Source: an uncultured Amphritea sp. (GTDB taxonomy: Bacteria; Pseudomonadota; Gammaproteobacteria; Pseudomonadales; Balneatricaceae). Taken from it: DNA of 51,582 nt. A program made the translations under genes and the position numbers. The DNA lies in NCBI RefSeq assembly GCF_937127095.1, contig NZ_CAKZLP010000091.1:1-51582 (forward strand), read 5' to 3'. Positions 32,659-42,086 of this stretch are shown here, in pieces. Each line of letters opens with the position of its first letter. Position 1 is the first letter of the stretch. Below the pieces are notes generated by a model. The model did no database searches, was not told the origin of the DNA, and was given only the letters and a program-made list of their open reading frames with translations.

Positions 32659-34005
32659 TTAAACCGTCAGCAATAGATATTCCCGTTCCCAGGAGCTGAT
32701 CACCTGGTGGAAGGTTTCAAACTCGGCCCGTTTCACGCCCAGATATGCTTCAACGAACTCTGTGCCCATAATGTCGCATAGTTCAGGGCACTCTTCTAAC
32801 AGGTGTAACGCTTCACCCAGAGAGCGGGCGACTTCAACGGTATCATCTTCATCTGCCGCAAGGTCTGTGACCGGCTTAGTGGCGGACAGTTTCTGTTCCA
32901 GACCGAGATAGCCGCAGACCAGGCTGGCTGCAATTGCCAGGTAGGGGTTGCAGTCAGAACCCGGGAAGCGGTTCTCAATGCGCGTGGCCTCCAGCGGTGC
33001 GATAGGCACCCGAAGTCCGGTTGTGCGGTTATCAATACCCCATTTAAAGTTGATGGGGGCAGCGATATCCGGTGCAAAGCGGCGGTATGAATTGACATTC
33101 GGTGCATAAAACGAGATCGCCTGAGGGGTATATTTCTGTAACCCGCCCAGATAATGGTAGAACCGTTCAGAGAACTGGTTTTCAGCGTCTCCGGCAAAGA
33201 TGTTCTTGCCGGTTTCAATGTCGATCAGGCTTTGGTGTATGTGCATCGCACTGCCGGGTTCATGCTGCATCGGCTTGGCCATGAAAGTCGCATACATATC
33301 ATGCTTCATGGCGGTTTCACGCAGTGTCCGTTTGAATACAAATACCTGATCAGCCAGATCCAGTGCGTCGCCGTGAAGGAAGTTAATTTCCATCTGCGCG
33401 GCACCCGATTCATGGATTAGCGTATCTACATCGAGTCCTTGTGCTTCACAGTAACTATAAAGGGTGTCGATGACCGGATTGAACTCGTTAACTGCGTCAA
33501 TACCGTAAGACTGGCGTGCGGTTTCCCGACGGCCTGAGCGTCCTGTTGCGGGTTTCAGTTCGTAATCCGGATCGGTGTTTTTCTGAATCAGATAAAACTC
33601 TACCTCTGGCGCGATAACCGGGCGTAGTCCCTTTTGCTCATAGAGTTTCAGCACCCGGCGAAGAACAGAACGGCTGGATAGGGGGTGTAACTGTCCTGCA
33701 TTGGTATAGCAGTCGTTGATAACCTGTGCTGTTGGTTCGTCTGCCCAGGGAACTAAGCGCAACGTATTCGCGTCGGGCACCAGCACCATATCCCGGTCAG
33801 CCGGATCGACAATGTCATAGTGGTTATCCGCCCATTCGCCGGTAACGGTTTGTACCAGCAGAGTCTCAGGGATTTTGCCTCCTTTCTCTGCCAGATATTT
33901 TTTAGTGGGGTAAAATTTACCCCGGGCGTTGCCAGTCATGTCCGGCAGGGTCGATTCGACCTCGGTAATCCCGTTTTCTTTGAGAAACCTTTCCACGGCT
34001 TCCAT
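32659..34005 (-). CDS. Gamma-glutamylpolyamine synthetase-like (glutamine synthetase family, second copy)
   Basis: The 448-residue protein is a GS-family member of the PuuA/PauA/SpuI branch: STLPDMTGNARGKFYP at the start, APEVEFYLI and ESGAAQMEINFLHG with metal-binding Glu residues, GSAMHIHQSL with the His motif, and NRTTGLRVPIAPLEATRIEN near the end. It differs from the copy at 20.4 kb enough to suggest a different amine, but the substrate cannot be read from the sequence. It is divergent from the puuB-like oxidase gene and heads an operon with spuD2. Confidence 0.85.
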   Translation of the reverse strand: MEAVERFLKENGITEVESTLPDMTGNARGKFYPTKKYLAEKGGKIPETLLVQTVTGEWADNHYDIVDPADRDMVLVPDANTLRLVPWADEPTAQVINDCYTNAGQLHPLSSRSVLRRVLKLYEQKGLRPVIAPEVEFYLIQKNTDPDYELKPATGRSGRRETARQSYGIDAVNEFNPVIDTLYSYCEAQGLDVDTLIHESGAAQMEINFLHGDALDLADQVFVFKRTLRETAMKHDMYATFMAKPMQHEPGSAMHIHQSLIDIETGKNIFAGDAENQFSERFYHYLGGLQKYTPQAISFYAPNVNSYRRFAPDIAAPINFKWGIDNRTTGLRVPIAPLEATRIENRFPGSDCNPYLAIAASLVCGYLGLEQKLSATKPVTDLAADEDDTVEVARSLGEALHLLEECPELCDIMGTEFVEAYLGVKRAEFETFHQVISSWEREYLLLTV

Positions 34006-34368
34006 AAATCACCTATACGTATTGTTTATCTGATTGCCTGCTATTCACTATAGAAGTTATGAATATATGTGCAGGGTCTTCTCTGAGACTATTCGAATAC
34101 TATTTCGATTATATGATTCGCTTGTGCTCTGTTGCGTGCTCATTAGTCGAAACATTATTCGGGTTTAGATTATTTCATGAGATTTTAAAAATCAACATGA
34201 ATTTCATTTTAACGACAGTTTTTCGGGCTTGTTGTTCGATTAAATTAGAATTATTATTCGGTTTATGGTTTTTGTATTGATTGTTTTATTGATTGTTCTG
34301 TTGATTAGTCATATGTATGGTCAGTAACGTTTTTATGTGTAACTTGTGTTTTTATGGAGACCCGCTTC
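34006..34368. promoter_or_regulatory. A+T-rich divergent region with repeated TTCG motifs
   Basis: This gene-free stretch separates the divergent puuA-like and puuB-like genes. It contains the palindrome TATTCGAATA (34090-34099) and further copies of TTCGAT, ATTCGG or GTCGAA near 34104, 34116, 34146, 34157, 34233 and 34257. The spacing suggests several binding sites for one regulator, possibly the TetR protein encoded beyond puuB. Short TTGATTGTT-type direct repeats lie near 34278-34303. Confidence 0.45.
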
Positions 34369-35652
34369 ATGAGTCTTAATCGCTTTCAGCCGTCCTACTA
34401 TGTTGATTCGGCCAATGCCAGTCCTGAATATCCCGCATTAACCGGTGAGCATCAGGCTGATATCTGTATTATCGGCGCCGGCTATACCGGCCTTTCCGCA
34501 GCACTGCACCTGGCAGAAAAAGGCTATAGCGTTACGTTGTTGGAAAGTGAAACAATTGGTTGGGGCGCCTCTGGCCGTAATGGCGGACAGGTGTGTCCGG
34601 GTCACAATATGGGTCATGCTGAACTGATTAAAAAAGTCGGCAGGGAAGCTGCAGATTCATTGTGGGATATGTCACTGGATTCGGTTCAGCTGGTGAAGGA
34701 TCTGATCGCTGAGCATCAGATCAGTTGTGATCTGAAACAGGGGGTTATGCATGTTTCTGCCAAACCCGGGCACGTAGCAGAGATGCGTGACAGCGTTGCC
34801 TATAAGCACAAGGTTCTCGGCTATGACAAAATCCGTTTTGTTCCGGATGATGAAGTACAGGCGATGCTTGGGACTGAACGTTATTTTGGCGGTGAATACT
34901 GGGAGGACGCGGTGCATCTGCACCCGCTTAACTATGCGTTGGGGTTAGCCTCGGCGGCGGTAAAAGCCGGTGTGACGATCCATGAGCACAGCAAGGTTAC
35001 CGGTTATACCAGCGGCAATAATGCTGAGGTACGCACCGCGAGTGGTGTGGTGAAAACACAGTATATCCTGCTGGCGTGCAACGGCTATCTGGGTAAGCTG
35101 GAACCCCGGGTTGCCGGTAAGATTATGCCGATCAATAACTTCATTATCGCCACCGAACCGCTTAGCGATGAACTATGCCGGACGATTAATCGTGACGATG
35201 TGGCGGTGGCCGACTCACGATTTGTTATCAACTATTTTAAATTATCCGGTGATAACCGGTTGCTCTGGGGAGGCGGTGAAAACTATAGCAGCCGTTTTCC
35301 CAGTGATATTCCTAACTTTGTCCGGCCTTATATGCTGAACTTTTATCCGCAACTGAAGGATGTGAAAATTGACTACGGTTGGGGGGGGACGCTGGCGATT
35401 ACGCTTAACCGGATGCCGCATTTCGACCGTATCAACGACAACCTGTTTGTTGCCCAGGGCTATTCCGGACATGGTGTGGCACTGGCAACCCTGGGAGGCA
35501 AGCTGATGGCCGAGGCGATCAGTGGTTCAGCTGAGAAGTTTGATACCTTCAGACGGGTGCCTACGGCAACCTTTCCCGGTGGCACGTTACTGCGCTGGCC
35601 CGGCCTGGTTGCCGGCATGTTGTATTTTTCACTGCGTGATCGGTTTTTCTAG
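34369..35652 (+). CDS. puuB: Gamma-glutamylputrescine oxidase-like FAD oxidoreductase
   Basis: PuuB oxidises gamma-glutamylputrescine to the aldehyde used by PuuC. This 427-residue DAO-family protein has the FAD-binding motif ADICIIGAGYTGLSAALHLA, then WGASGRNGGQVCPGHN and YGWGGTLAITLNRMPH, and the late QGYSGHGVALATLGGKL segment, all typical of PuuB/OrdL. ATG 34369 is used because GGAG precedes it by eight bases; the frame extends to 34354. It is divergent from a GS-family gene, so the first two pathway steps share a control region. Confidence 0.87.
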   Translation: MSLNRFQPSYYVDSANASPEYPALTGEHQADICIIGAGYTGLSAALHLAEKGYSVTLLESETIGWGASGRNGGQVCPGHNMGHAELIKKVGREAADSLWDMSLDSVQLVKDLIAEHQISCDLKQGVMHVSAKPGHVAEMRDSVAYKHKVLGYDKIRFVPDDEVQAMLGTERYFGGEYWEDAVHLHPLNYALGLASAAVKAGVTIHEHSKVTGYTSGNNAEVRTASGVVKTQYILLACNGYLGKLEPRVAGKIMPINNFIIATEPLSDELCRTINRDDVAVADSRFVINYFKLSGDNRLLWGGGENYSSRFPSDIPNFVRPYMLNFYPQLKDVKIDYGWGGTLAITLNRMPHFDRINDNLFVAQGYSGHGVALATLGGKLMAEAISGSAEKFDTFRRVPTATFPGGTLLRWPGLVAGMLYFSLRDRFF

Positions 35653-35787
35653 GACTATTGCTGTCCCTGTGAGGTGAGAGTTGTTGCAAACGACCTGTTC
35701 AGAACCGGGATAGTTCAGTCTATAATGCCCGCCATCCAGATGCCGCTATCGTAAGACGGCATTGAGTTGCATGAGCAGGAGAACACA

Positions 35788-36438
35788 TTGACAGAGAATC
35801 GCCGGGTAAAAACAGCGCAGGATCTGGCACCGCGAAATGCGCCGGTGCAGGGGCGCTCTAAGCTGCGCTCAAAGCAGATTATTGATGTGACTGGCGAACT
35901 GCTTGAACGGGTCGGACTGGATGATCTGAATACGATTCTGATCGCCAAAGAGGTGGGTATCTCAGTTGGTTCTCTGTATCACTACTTCCCTAATAAGCAT
36001 GCAATTCTTTATGCGATGGGGTCGCGCTGGCTGGAAACGGTGGAAGCCGCGCTGGATGAGATTGGCCGCTGGCCGATTGAAGATCTGCCGATGGAAACGC
36101 TGGTGGTGCAGATGCTGGGGCTGAAGCTGAAAACCTATAAGCAGCAGAAAGCGATTCTGACGCTGGTGCAGGCGATGTTTTCTGTGCCGGAACTGCGCGA
36201 GTTGGACGAGCAGCACGACGAACTGGAAATTTCGCGCATGGCTGAAGTGTTCAAACGGATGGGGATCAACCGTCACCTGAGAGAGCGCGAGCGGCTGGCC
36301 CGACTCTATCTTGAAGTCACTCACAGTGTGATGCTGGTGGTGGTAAATCAGAAGGGTGACCGGGCGAAACGCACCCTGGCTGACCTGAAGATGATTATCT
36401 GTAATCTTCTGGCTCAGCATTCACCGCAAAATCATTAA
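35788..36438 (+). CDS. TetR-family transcriptional regulator
   Basis: The protein (about 216 residues) has a TetR HTH at ~30-75 (KQIIDVTGELLERVGLDDLN, LIAKEVGISVGSLYHYFPNK) and a helical ligand domain. The start is TTG 35788, chosen because AGGAG lies six bases upstream; no ATG is available in a suitable place. It is 135 bases after puuB, on the same strand, and may control the puuB/puuA2 region. It ends head-on with the hydrolase gene. Confidence 0.85.
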   Translation: MTENRRVKTAQDLAPRNAPVQGRSKLRSKQIIDVTGELLERVGLDDLNTILIAKEVGISVGSLYHYFPNKHAILYAMGSRWLETVEAALDEIGRWPIEDLPMETLVVQMLGLKLKTYKQQKAILTLVQAMFSVPELRELDEQHDELEISRMAEVFKRMGINRHLRERERLARLYLEVTHSVMLVVVNQKGDRAKRTLADLKMIICNLLAQHSPQNH

Positions 36439-36450
36439 GCCGGATAATCA

Positions 36451-37170
36451 TTAAACCGGATTAAGTTGCAGCCAGTGAGTCAGGGCTTCGTTGACCGCCT
36501 TGGGTTGCTCCATGGTGCACATGTGGCCGGACTGCTCAATCGCAATCACTTCACTTCCGGGCACTAATGCCGCCATCTCATAGTGACGTTCAAGCGGGCT
36601 CCAGCTGTCCTGATCACCGCTGATAAACAGGGTGGGGCAGCGCAGTGACTGCAAGACATCGGTGGCATCGGGCCGTTCTATCAGCGCGGTTTGCTGATGC
36701 TCAAATTGTTGCACTGTTTTCCGCTCAATCATGTCGAGAATAGCATTACAAAGCTGGCTGTCCTGTAAGTGTGCCGGGAGCACCATACCCTGCATCCACG
36801 CTTCACCCATCACCCGCATCCCCTGTTCACGGGCCATTTCAACCAGCGCCAGTCGTCCGGACACTTCCTGCTTGCCCGCGTCACCTTTGTTCAGGGGTAG
36901 ATAGCCGGTATCCATCAGAATCAGATGAGAGATCTTTTCCGGGACACGGCGCGCTACTTCCATCGCTACCCGTCCTCCCATGGAGTGGCCGATCAGTATA
37001 AAGCGCTCCGGTGACTGCGCTATAGCGATCTCAGCCATACGGCCAAGGCTGTCGGCATCACCATAGTCGATTACCTGGTTGCTGATCCCCTGGCGGGTAA
37101 ACAGATCGCTTTGATCAGACCAGACTGCAGCATCACAGATCAGTCCGGGTAAAAAAATGGTAGGCGTCAT
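36451..37170 (-). CDS. Alpha/beta-hydrolase
   Basis: The 239-residue protein has the alpha/beta-hydrolase core: PGLICDAAVW near the oxyanion position, nucleophile elbow GHSMGG with the catalytic Ser, SGDQDSWSP with the acid and QSGHMCTMEQP with the His. It is cap-poor and resembles small carboxylesterases. The substrate is unknown. GGAG precedes the ATG. It is convergent with the TetR gene, with 12 bases between them. Confidence 0.85.
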   Translation of the reverse strand: MTPTIFLPGLICDAAVWSDQSDLFTRQGISNQVIDYGDADSLGRMAEIAIAQSPERFILIGHSMGGRVAMEVARRVPEKISHLILMDTGYLPLNKGDAGKQEVSGRLALVEMAREQGMRVMGEAWMQGMVLPAHLQDSQLCNAILDMIERKTVQQFEHQQTALIERPDATDVLQSLRCPTLFISGDQDSWSPLERHYEMAALVPGSEVIAIEQSGHMCTMEQPKAVNEALTHWLQLNPV

Positions 37171-37404
37171 ATCTGTCTCCAGGTGTAAAGCATGGCGTGG
37201 TCTTCGTTCGTATTGTAAGTACTGTAACAGCTGTGGGAAGGGTGATGAATACTATTTTGTTTCATCCTGAATTCAATGCCTTAGGTGATTTATATCATAT
37301 TTTCAAGTCGAATTTTTGGAGGCTAAATCGGATTCTAAGAACTACACTGGATATGACAGACTTGTTTGACGTTTCAGACATTTTCCGATCAGAGGGGAGT
37401 ACAT

Positions 37405-37713
37405 ATGCCACAGTATATGATTACCTATATCGGCGGTGATAAGCCATCAACAGTGGAAGAGGGGCAGCAGCATTATGCCCTGTATAAAGACTGGCTCAGC
37501 TCGCTTGGCCGAGCCGTTCTGAACCCTGCAACACCCTTTAAAGCCACCAGTACCGTCAACCCGGATGGCAGTGTCAGCAACGGCAGTGTTTCTGCCATGT
37601 CGGGCTATACCTTGATAGAGGCGGACTCGATGGAAACCGCTGTTAACGCGGTTAAAAGCTGCCCGTTTCTGGCTATTAACGGGACGATGGAGGTCTCTGA
37701 GCTGATTCGCTAA
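37405..37713 (+). CDS. YCII-related (DGPF) small protein
   Basis: This 102-residue protein starts PQYMITYIGGDKPSTVEEGQ and contains SGYTLIEADSMETAVNAVKS followed by CPFLAINGTMEVSEL, the pattern of YCII/DGPF ferredoxin-like proteins. The function is unknown; some relatives accompany sigma factors, but none is seen here. GAGGGGAG lies a few bases before ATG 37405. It is a single gene with a 14-bp tandem repeat directly after its stop. Confidence 0.8.
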   Translation: MPQYMITYIGGDKPSTVEEGQQHYALYKDWLSSLGRAVLNPATPFKATSTVNPDGSVSNGSVSAMSGYTLIEADSMETAVNAVKSCPFLAINGTMEVSELIR

Positions 37714-37755
37714 AGCTTATTCAAAAGAGCTTATTTAAAAGAGCTTATTTAAAAG
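37714..37755. repeat. 14-bp tandem repeat, three units
   Basis: AGCTTATTYAAAAG occurs three times in tandem directly after the YCII stop codon (37714, 37728, 37742). The 12-mer AAAAGAGCTTAT formed at the unit joints also occurs near 28832 in the LysR-DUF1127 spacer. Confidence 0.75.
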
Positions 37756-37812
37756 AACGAAAAGCCGGGACTGATTCAGTGTGAAGCGGAAGCCCGTTGC
37801 AATGCCGCACGG

Positions 37813-38700
37813 CTAAGCGGATTTGGTCGGCTTACTCATATAGAGCTCAAGAGGGTCTCTGTTGGGCTCCTGCTCAAAGCAGCTTAACGAGCTTAAAAAC
37901 AGGGAAAAAAGTTCTGCCTGTGAGTTGATATCCAGCTTGGCGTAAATATTTTTTCGGTGGCGGCGTAAGGTTTCTATCGATATTTTCAGCTGTTCTGCGC
38001 AGGCCTGAGTACTATAGCCTTGCAGCGTCAGCCCCAGCACATCCTTTTCCCGGCCGGTTAATACTGAGCGTCCAAACAGATCAAATGCCAGGTTGACGCT
38101 TTTTTCAAATCCCGGCGCAACTTTGAGATCCTGCTCTTCCTGACGAGAGGTTTTTAATGCCCCCCAGTGATGCAGACAAAGTTCTCTGATCACGGCTTCA
38201 ATACAGCGAAGAAATTTCAACTCTTTATCACTGAATTTAGATGAGCTTTTATTTCGCATCAGCGAGACCTGCAGACAAACATCCTCATCGGCTTCGATGA
38301 TGTAAACAATTTCGTCCTCAGTGTCACATTCAGCGTAATAGCTGCGGTAATACTCGCTTTGCTGGAACCCTTTTGCGCTGAGTTCGGTTATCCGGTAGAG
38401 CCCCGGAGACTCCTTATTGATCAGTGCGGCAAGGTAGAAGGGGTCCAGTTGATAGGAGCCATCAATATAGGAATCTATCTGTGCTGAACGCTCTTCACGG
38501 CTTATTTCGAAATAGATCGCTTTGGGGGCTTTATTACGGCGATATATCCACACCTGCGGATAATCGATTTTCACCGCGTTTCGCAGCGTCGCTATTAAAC
38601 AGGGGAAAAACGACTCCTCTCCCAGATTTTTTACCAGGTGGGCTAACTGAATATTCCAGTGCTCAAAACCGCTGGTTGATGCAAGAGAAAGAGAGCTCAT
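37813..38700 (-). CDS. LuxR-type regulator divergent from the class III aminotransferase
   Basis: The 295-residue protein ends in a LuxR HTH (LTGREKDVLGLTLQGYSTQA, LKISIETLRRHRKNIYAKLD). The N-terminal region is related to that of the LuxR protein at 16.9 kb (SEYYRSYYAECDTEDEIVYI here) and lacks the usual autoinducer pocket pattern. GGAGAG precedes the ATG. Divergence from the aminotransferase gene suggests that it regulates it, in response to an unknown signal. Confidence 0.82.
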   Translation of the reverse strand: MSSLSLASTSGFEHWNIQLAHLVKNLGEESFFPCLIATLRNAVKIDYPQVWIYRRNKAPKAIYFEISREERSAQIDSYIDGSYQLDPFYLAALINKESPGLYRITELSAKGFQQSEYYRSYYAECDTEDEIVYIIEADEDVCLQVSLMRNKSSSKFSDKELKFLRCIEAVIRELCLHHWGALKTSRQEEQDLKVAPGFEKSVNLAFDLFGRSVLTGREKDVLGLTLQGYSTQACAEQLKISIETLRRHRKNIYAKLDINSQAELFSLFLSSLSCFEQEPNRDPLELYMSKPTKSA

Positions 38701-39055
38701 CGGTGCTCTCCGTACAGATTAAATCGACAACTGACCACTGGATATAAACCTGAATTTAGCTGGAAATACGGGGTTTGAAACTACGGTATGTCCCTGACAA
38801 AGTCAAATGCGTGTCGGCGATTTCAGGCTGTGTAAACGTAACGGTATTGAGGTTGTTCATTGGTTCGTTTGCCTGGGCATTCAGCGTCATCCATTCAACT
38901 ATGTCAGTCATGCACTTAGCGCTAACCCCTGATTTCAGCATTGCATTCTATCTAACCAAGGTTGGGTATATAGAACCCGTCTCTCTCTCGCTACACTGAA
39001 ATTCAGATCAAAACGCAGATAATTTTTTCACTGCGGAGATTTTCAGGGTGATGTT
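38701..39055. other. Divergent promoter region, no gene seen
   Basis: The 355-bp stretch between the LuxR and aminotransferase starts contains no open frame with a ribosome binding site. A GGTT/GAACC partial dyad lies near 38964. Promoters for both genes are expected here, but I cannot place them with confidence. Confidence 0.35.
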
Positions 39056-40438
39056 ATGAATGTTATGAATCAAGAGTTGTTACAAGAGAAAGCACGAGAC
39101 CATCTGTGGATGCATTTCACCCGGATGGGGTATTACCAGAACCATGATATCCCCATTATCACCCATGGTGAGGGATGCTATGTTTATGATACTCAGGGCA
39201 AGAAATATATCGACGGTCTGGCCGGATTGTTTACCTCGCAGCTGGGTCATGGGCGGGCTGACATTGCTAAGGCTGTCGCCGAGCAGACTGAGAAAATCGG
39301 CTTTTTCCCGATCTGGTGTTATGCCCATCCCGGTGCCATTGAGTTAGCGTCGCGTATCGCTGATCTGGCACCTGGCGATCTTAACCGGGTGTTCTTTACC
39401 AATGGTGGCGGTGAGGCGGTCGAAGCCGCGTGGAAACTGGCCCGACAGTATTTTGCCGAAATAGGGCAGCCCCGCCGATATAAAGTGATCTCCCGTAACC
39501 TTGCCTACCATGGTACCAGTCTGGGAGCGTTATCCATCAACGGTGCCACCGGTATTAAAAATGTGTTTGAACCATTGGTTCCCGGTGCCCGACATGTAGA
39601 GAACACCGACCTGTATCGCAACAATAATCAGGATGATAGCGTTTCATATGGGAAGAAATGTGCATTAGAGATTGAGCGTGCCATCGTCATCGAGGGGCCG
39701 GAAACTGTCGCCGCGGTATTCCTTGAACCGATTCAGAATGTTGGTGGCTGTATCGTCCCACCGGAAGGTTATTTCCAGGAAGTCAGAAAAGTCTGCGATA
39801 AGTACGGTGTTCTGCTAGTGTCGGACGAGGTTATCTGCGCTTTCGGCCGTCTGGGATATATGTTTGGCTGTGAGCGATTTGATTACCTGCCCGATATCAT
39901 CACCTGCGCTAAGGGACTGACCAGTGGTTTTGTGCCAATGGGGGCGATGATCTGCCGGGACTTTCTCATGGAGCCTTTTCTGGAGGATGAAACGAAACAG
40001 TTCCTTCATGGCTCTACGTTCGGTGGTCACCCGGTGGCGTGTGCAGCGGCGCTGGCCTGCCTGGATGCCTATGAAAATGAAAACCTGTTAGCCAATGTGC
40101 GTGAAAACGAAGCGTTCTTTAAGAGCGAGCTGGACAAGTTGCTTGAGCTACCGATAGTCGGAGATGTCAGGGGCGCGGGTTATTTTTACGGTATCGAACT
40201 GGTTAAAAACAAGCAAACCAAAGAGCATTTCTCCCATGAGGAGGCGGAAAATGTTTTGTTCAAATTCCTTTCTCCCCGGTTGTATCAGGAAGGCTTGATG
40301 TGCCGTACAGATGACCGGGGGGAAGCCGTTATTCAACTGTCGCCGCCACTGGTTGCCGGGCGCAAAGAGATCAGCGAGATAGCGCAGATACTATACAAAG
40401 TGATCGCCGAAGCGTCAGAGCTGGTGGCTACTCATTAA
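39056..40438 (+). CDS. Class III aminotransferase, omega-amine:pyruvate type
   Basis: The 460-residue PLP enzyme has FFTNGGGEAVEAAWKLARQY, LEPIQNVGGCIVPPEGYF, LLVSDEVICAFGRLGYMFGC and the PLP lysine in ITCAKGLTSGFVPMGAMI. It resembles diamine or taurine:pyruvate aminotransferases and is clearly diverged from the SpuC-type enzyme at 18 kb. With the aminoaldehyde dehydrogenase encoded 78 bases downstream it would form a two-step route from an amine to an amino acid. The preferred substrate cannot be read from the sequence. Confidence 0.85.
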   Translation: MNVMNQELLQEKARDHLWMHFTRMGYYQNHDIPIITHGEGCYVYDTQGKKYIDGLAGLFTSQLGHGRADIAKAVAEQTEKIGFFPIWCYAHPGAIELASRIADLAPGDLNRVFFTNGGGEAVEAAWKLARQYFAEIGQPRRYKVISRNLAYHGTSLGALSINGATGIKNVFEPLVPGARHVENTDLYRNNNQDDSVSYGKKCALEIERAIVIEGPETVAAVFLEPIQNVGGCIVPPEGYFQEVRKVCDKYGVLLVSDEVICAFGRLGYMFGCERFDYLPDIITCAKGLTSGFVPMGAMICRDFLMEPFLEDETKQFLHGSTFGGHPVACAAALACLDAYENENLLANVRENEAFFKSELDKLLELPIVGDVRGAGYFYGIELVKNKQTKEHFSHEEAENVLFKFLSPRLYQEGLMCRTDDRGEAVIQLSPPLVAGRKEISEIAQILYKVIAEASELVATH

Positions 40439-40516
40439 TGTCGGTCACTCAACAAAGTCTGTGTGGTTGATTGAATCACAGGCGATCTGAATACAGACCG
40501 TGTAAGGGGAAAGAGC

Positions 40517-41992
40517 ATGACAAAACAGCTTTATATTGGCGGAGCGTGGATTGACTCCACGTCTTCTGAACATATTCCTGTTATCAACCCTGCCACTGAG
40601 GAGGTTTTCGATTACGTGACTGCGGCTAACGCGGATGATATTGATTGCGCGGTCAGGGCTGCCAGAGAGGCTTTCGATAACGGCCCGTGGTCAAAGATGA
40701 AAGGCTCTGAGCGAGCGGTAATACTGCGAAAAATTGCTGCACGGATCACCGAGCGCAAGGCTGAGCTTGCTCGCCTGGAAGTCATGGATAATGGCAAGCC
40801 TTATCCGGAAGCGGAATGGGATATTGAGGATGCTGCGGGCACCTTCAGTTTTTATGCGGATCTGGCAGAGTCGCTTGATGATTCTGATGAGGTGATATCC
40901 CTTGCAGATGATCGTTTCAGCTGTAAAGCGGTGAAAGAGCCTTTGGGGGTTGCCGGTGCCATTATTCCCTGGAACTTCCCTCTGTTAATGGCTGCCTGGA
41001 AAGTGGCTCCGGCACTGGCTGCAGGTTGCACTATGGTGTTGAAACCCTCTGAAGTGACGTCACTGACGGCGCTGGTTTTAGCTGAGATTGTCGATGAGGT
41101 GGCGTTACCGACGGGTGTGCTGAATATTGTCACCGGCTTTGGTGCGGAAGCTGGCCGCGCGCTGTCAGAGCATCCCGGTGTCGATAAGCTGGCGTTTACC
41201 GGCTCGGTGCCTACCGGCTCAACTATTATGCGTGCGGCTGCCAAAGAGATAAAAAATATCAGTCTGGAACTGGGCGGCAAGTCCCCGTTCATCGTGTTTG
41301 CCGACAGTGATATTGAGGCTGCCGTTGAATGGATTATGTTTGGCATCTTCTGGAATCAGGGCCAGGTGTGCTCGGCAACATCCCGGGTGTTGGTGGAAGC
41401 GTCCATCTATCCTCAGTTGCTTGAGCGCCTGGTCGAAGAAGCAGCAAAGATAACCATCGGTGCAGGCAGCGACGAAGGCATTCTGCTGGGTCCGTTGGTC
41501 AATGAAAGCCAGTACCTGAAAGTACTAACGGCCATTGACGAGGGGGTTAAAGAGGGCGCGACTATCGCCTGCGGTGGTAAACGTCCGGAGGGGTTAACGA
41601 CCGGCTACTACCTGCAACCGACCGTGTTGGTTGATATGCAGGAGAATAACCCGGTGTGGCAGGAAGAGATATTTGGCCCGGTGGTATGTGTCAAATCGTT
41701 TACAGCGGAAGCGGATGCCGTGCGCATGGCAAATGATTCCCGCTTTGGCCTGGCTGCAGCGGTGATGTCTAAAGATGATGAGCGCTGTGACCGGGTTGCC
41801 CGCCAGTTAAAGGCCGGGATCGTCTGGATCAATTGTTCCCAGCCAACCTTTACGGAAGCTCCCTGGGGTGGCTATAAGCAGTCGGGTATCGGGCGAGAGC
41901 TGGGGCACTGGGGATTAAACAATTATCTGGAAACAAAACAGATTACAAAGTATGGCAGCGATCAGCCCTGGGGTTGGTATATCAAGTCTTGA
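40517..41992 (+). CDS. Aminoaldehyde (betaine-aldehyde-type) dehydrogenase
   Basis: The 491-residue NAD-dependent enzyme has IIPWNFPLLMAAWKVAPALA, the catalytic Glu in LELGGKSPFIVF and the catalytic Cys in NQGQVCSATSR. Its end, INCSQPTFTEAPWGGYKQSG and QPWGWYIKS, matches plant-type aminoaldehyde/betaine aldehyde dehydrogenases, which oxidise 4-aminobutanal or 3-aminopropanal. AAGGGG precedes the ATG. It lies in the same operon as the preceding aminotransferase, whose product it probably oxidises. Confidence 0.87.
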   Translation: MTKQLYIGGAWIDSTSSEHIPVINPATEEVFDYVTAANADDIDCAVRAAREAFDNGPWSKMKGSERAVILRKIAARITERKAELARLEVMDNGKPYPEAEWDIEDAAGTFSFYADLAESLDDSDEVISLADDRFSCKAVKEPLGVAGAIIPWNFPLLMAAWKVAPALAAGCTMVLKPSEVTSLTALVLAEIVDEVALPTGVLNIVTGFGAEAGRALSEHPGVDKLAFTGSVPTGSTIMRAAAKEIKNISLELGGKSPFIVFADSDIEAAVEWIMFGIFWNQGQVCSATSRVLVEASIYPQLLERLVEEAAKITIGAGSDEGILLGPLVNESQYLKVLTAIDEGVKEGATIACGGKRPEGLTTGYYLQPTVLVDMQENNPVWQEEIFGPVVCVKSFTAEADAVRMANDSRFGLAAAVMSKDDERCDRVARQLKAGIVWINCSQPTFTEAPWGGYKQSGIGRELGHWGLNNYLETKQITKYGSDQPWGWYIKS

Positions 41993-42086
41993 AGAAGCGG
42001 GTCAAGTTATTGAAAGCGAATGATTCAGATAAGAATGATTTTAGGATAAACAGGCAATTCGGATGCCGCTGTACCGTTTGACTGAT

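Noticed and set aside
38756..38941. 61-codon frame on the minus strand between the LuxR and aminotransferase genes
   Set aside because: No ribosome binding site, no recognisable sequence, and it fills the divergent promoter region.
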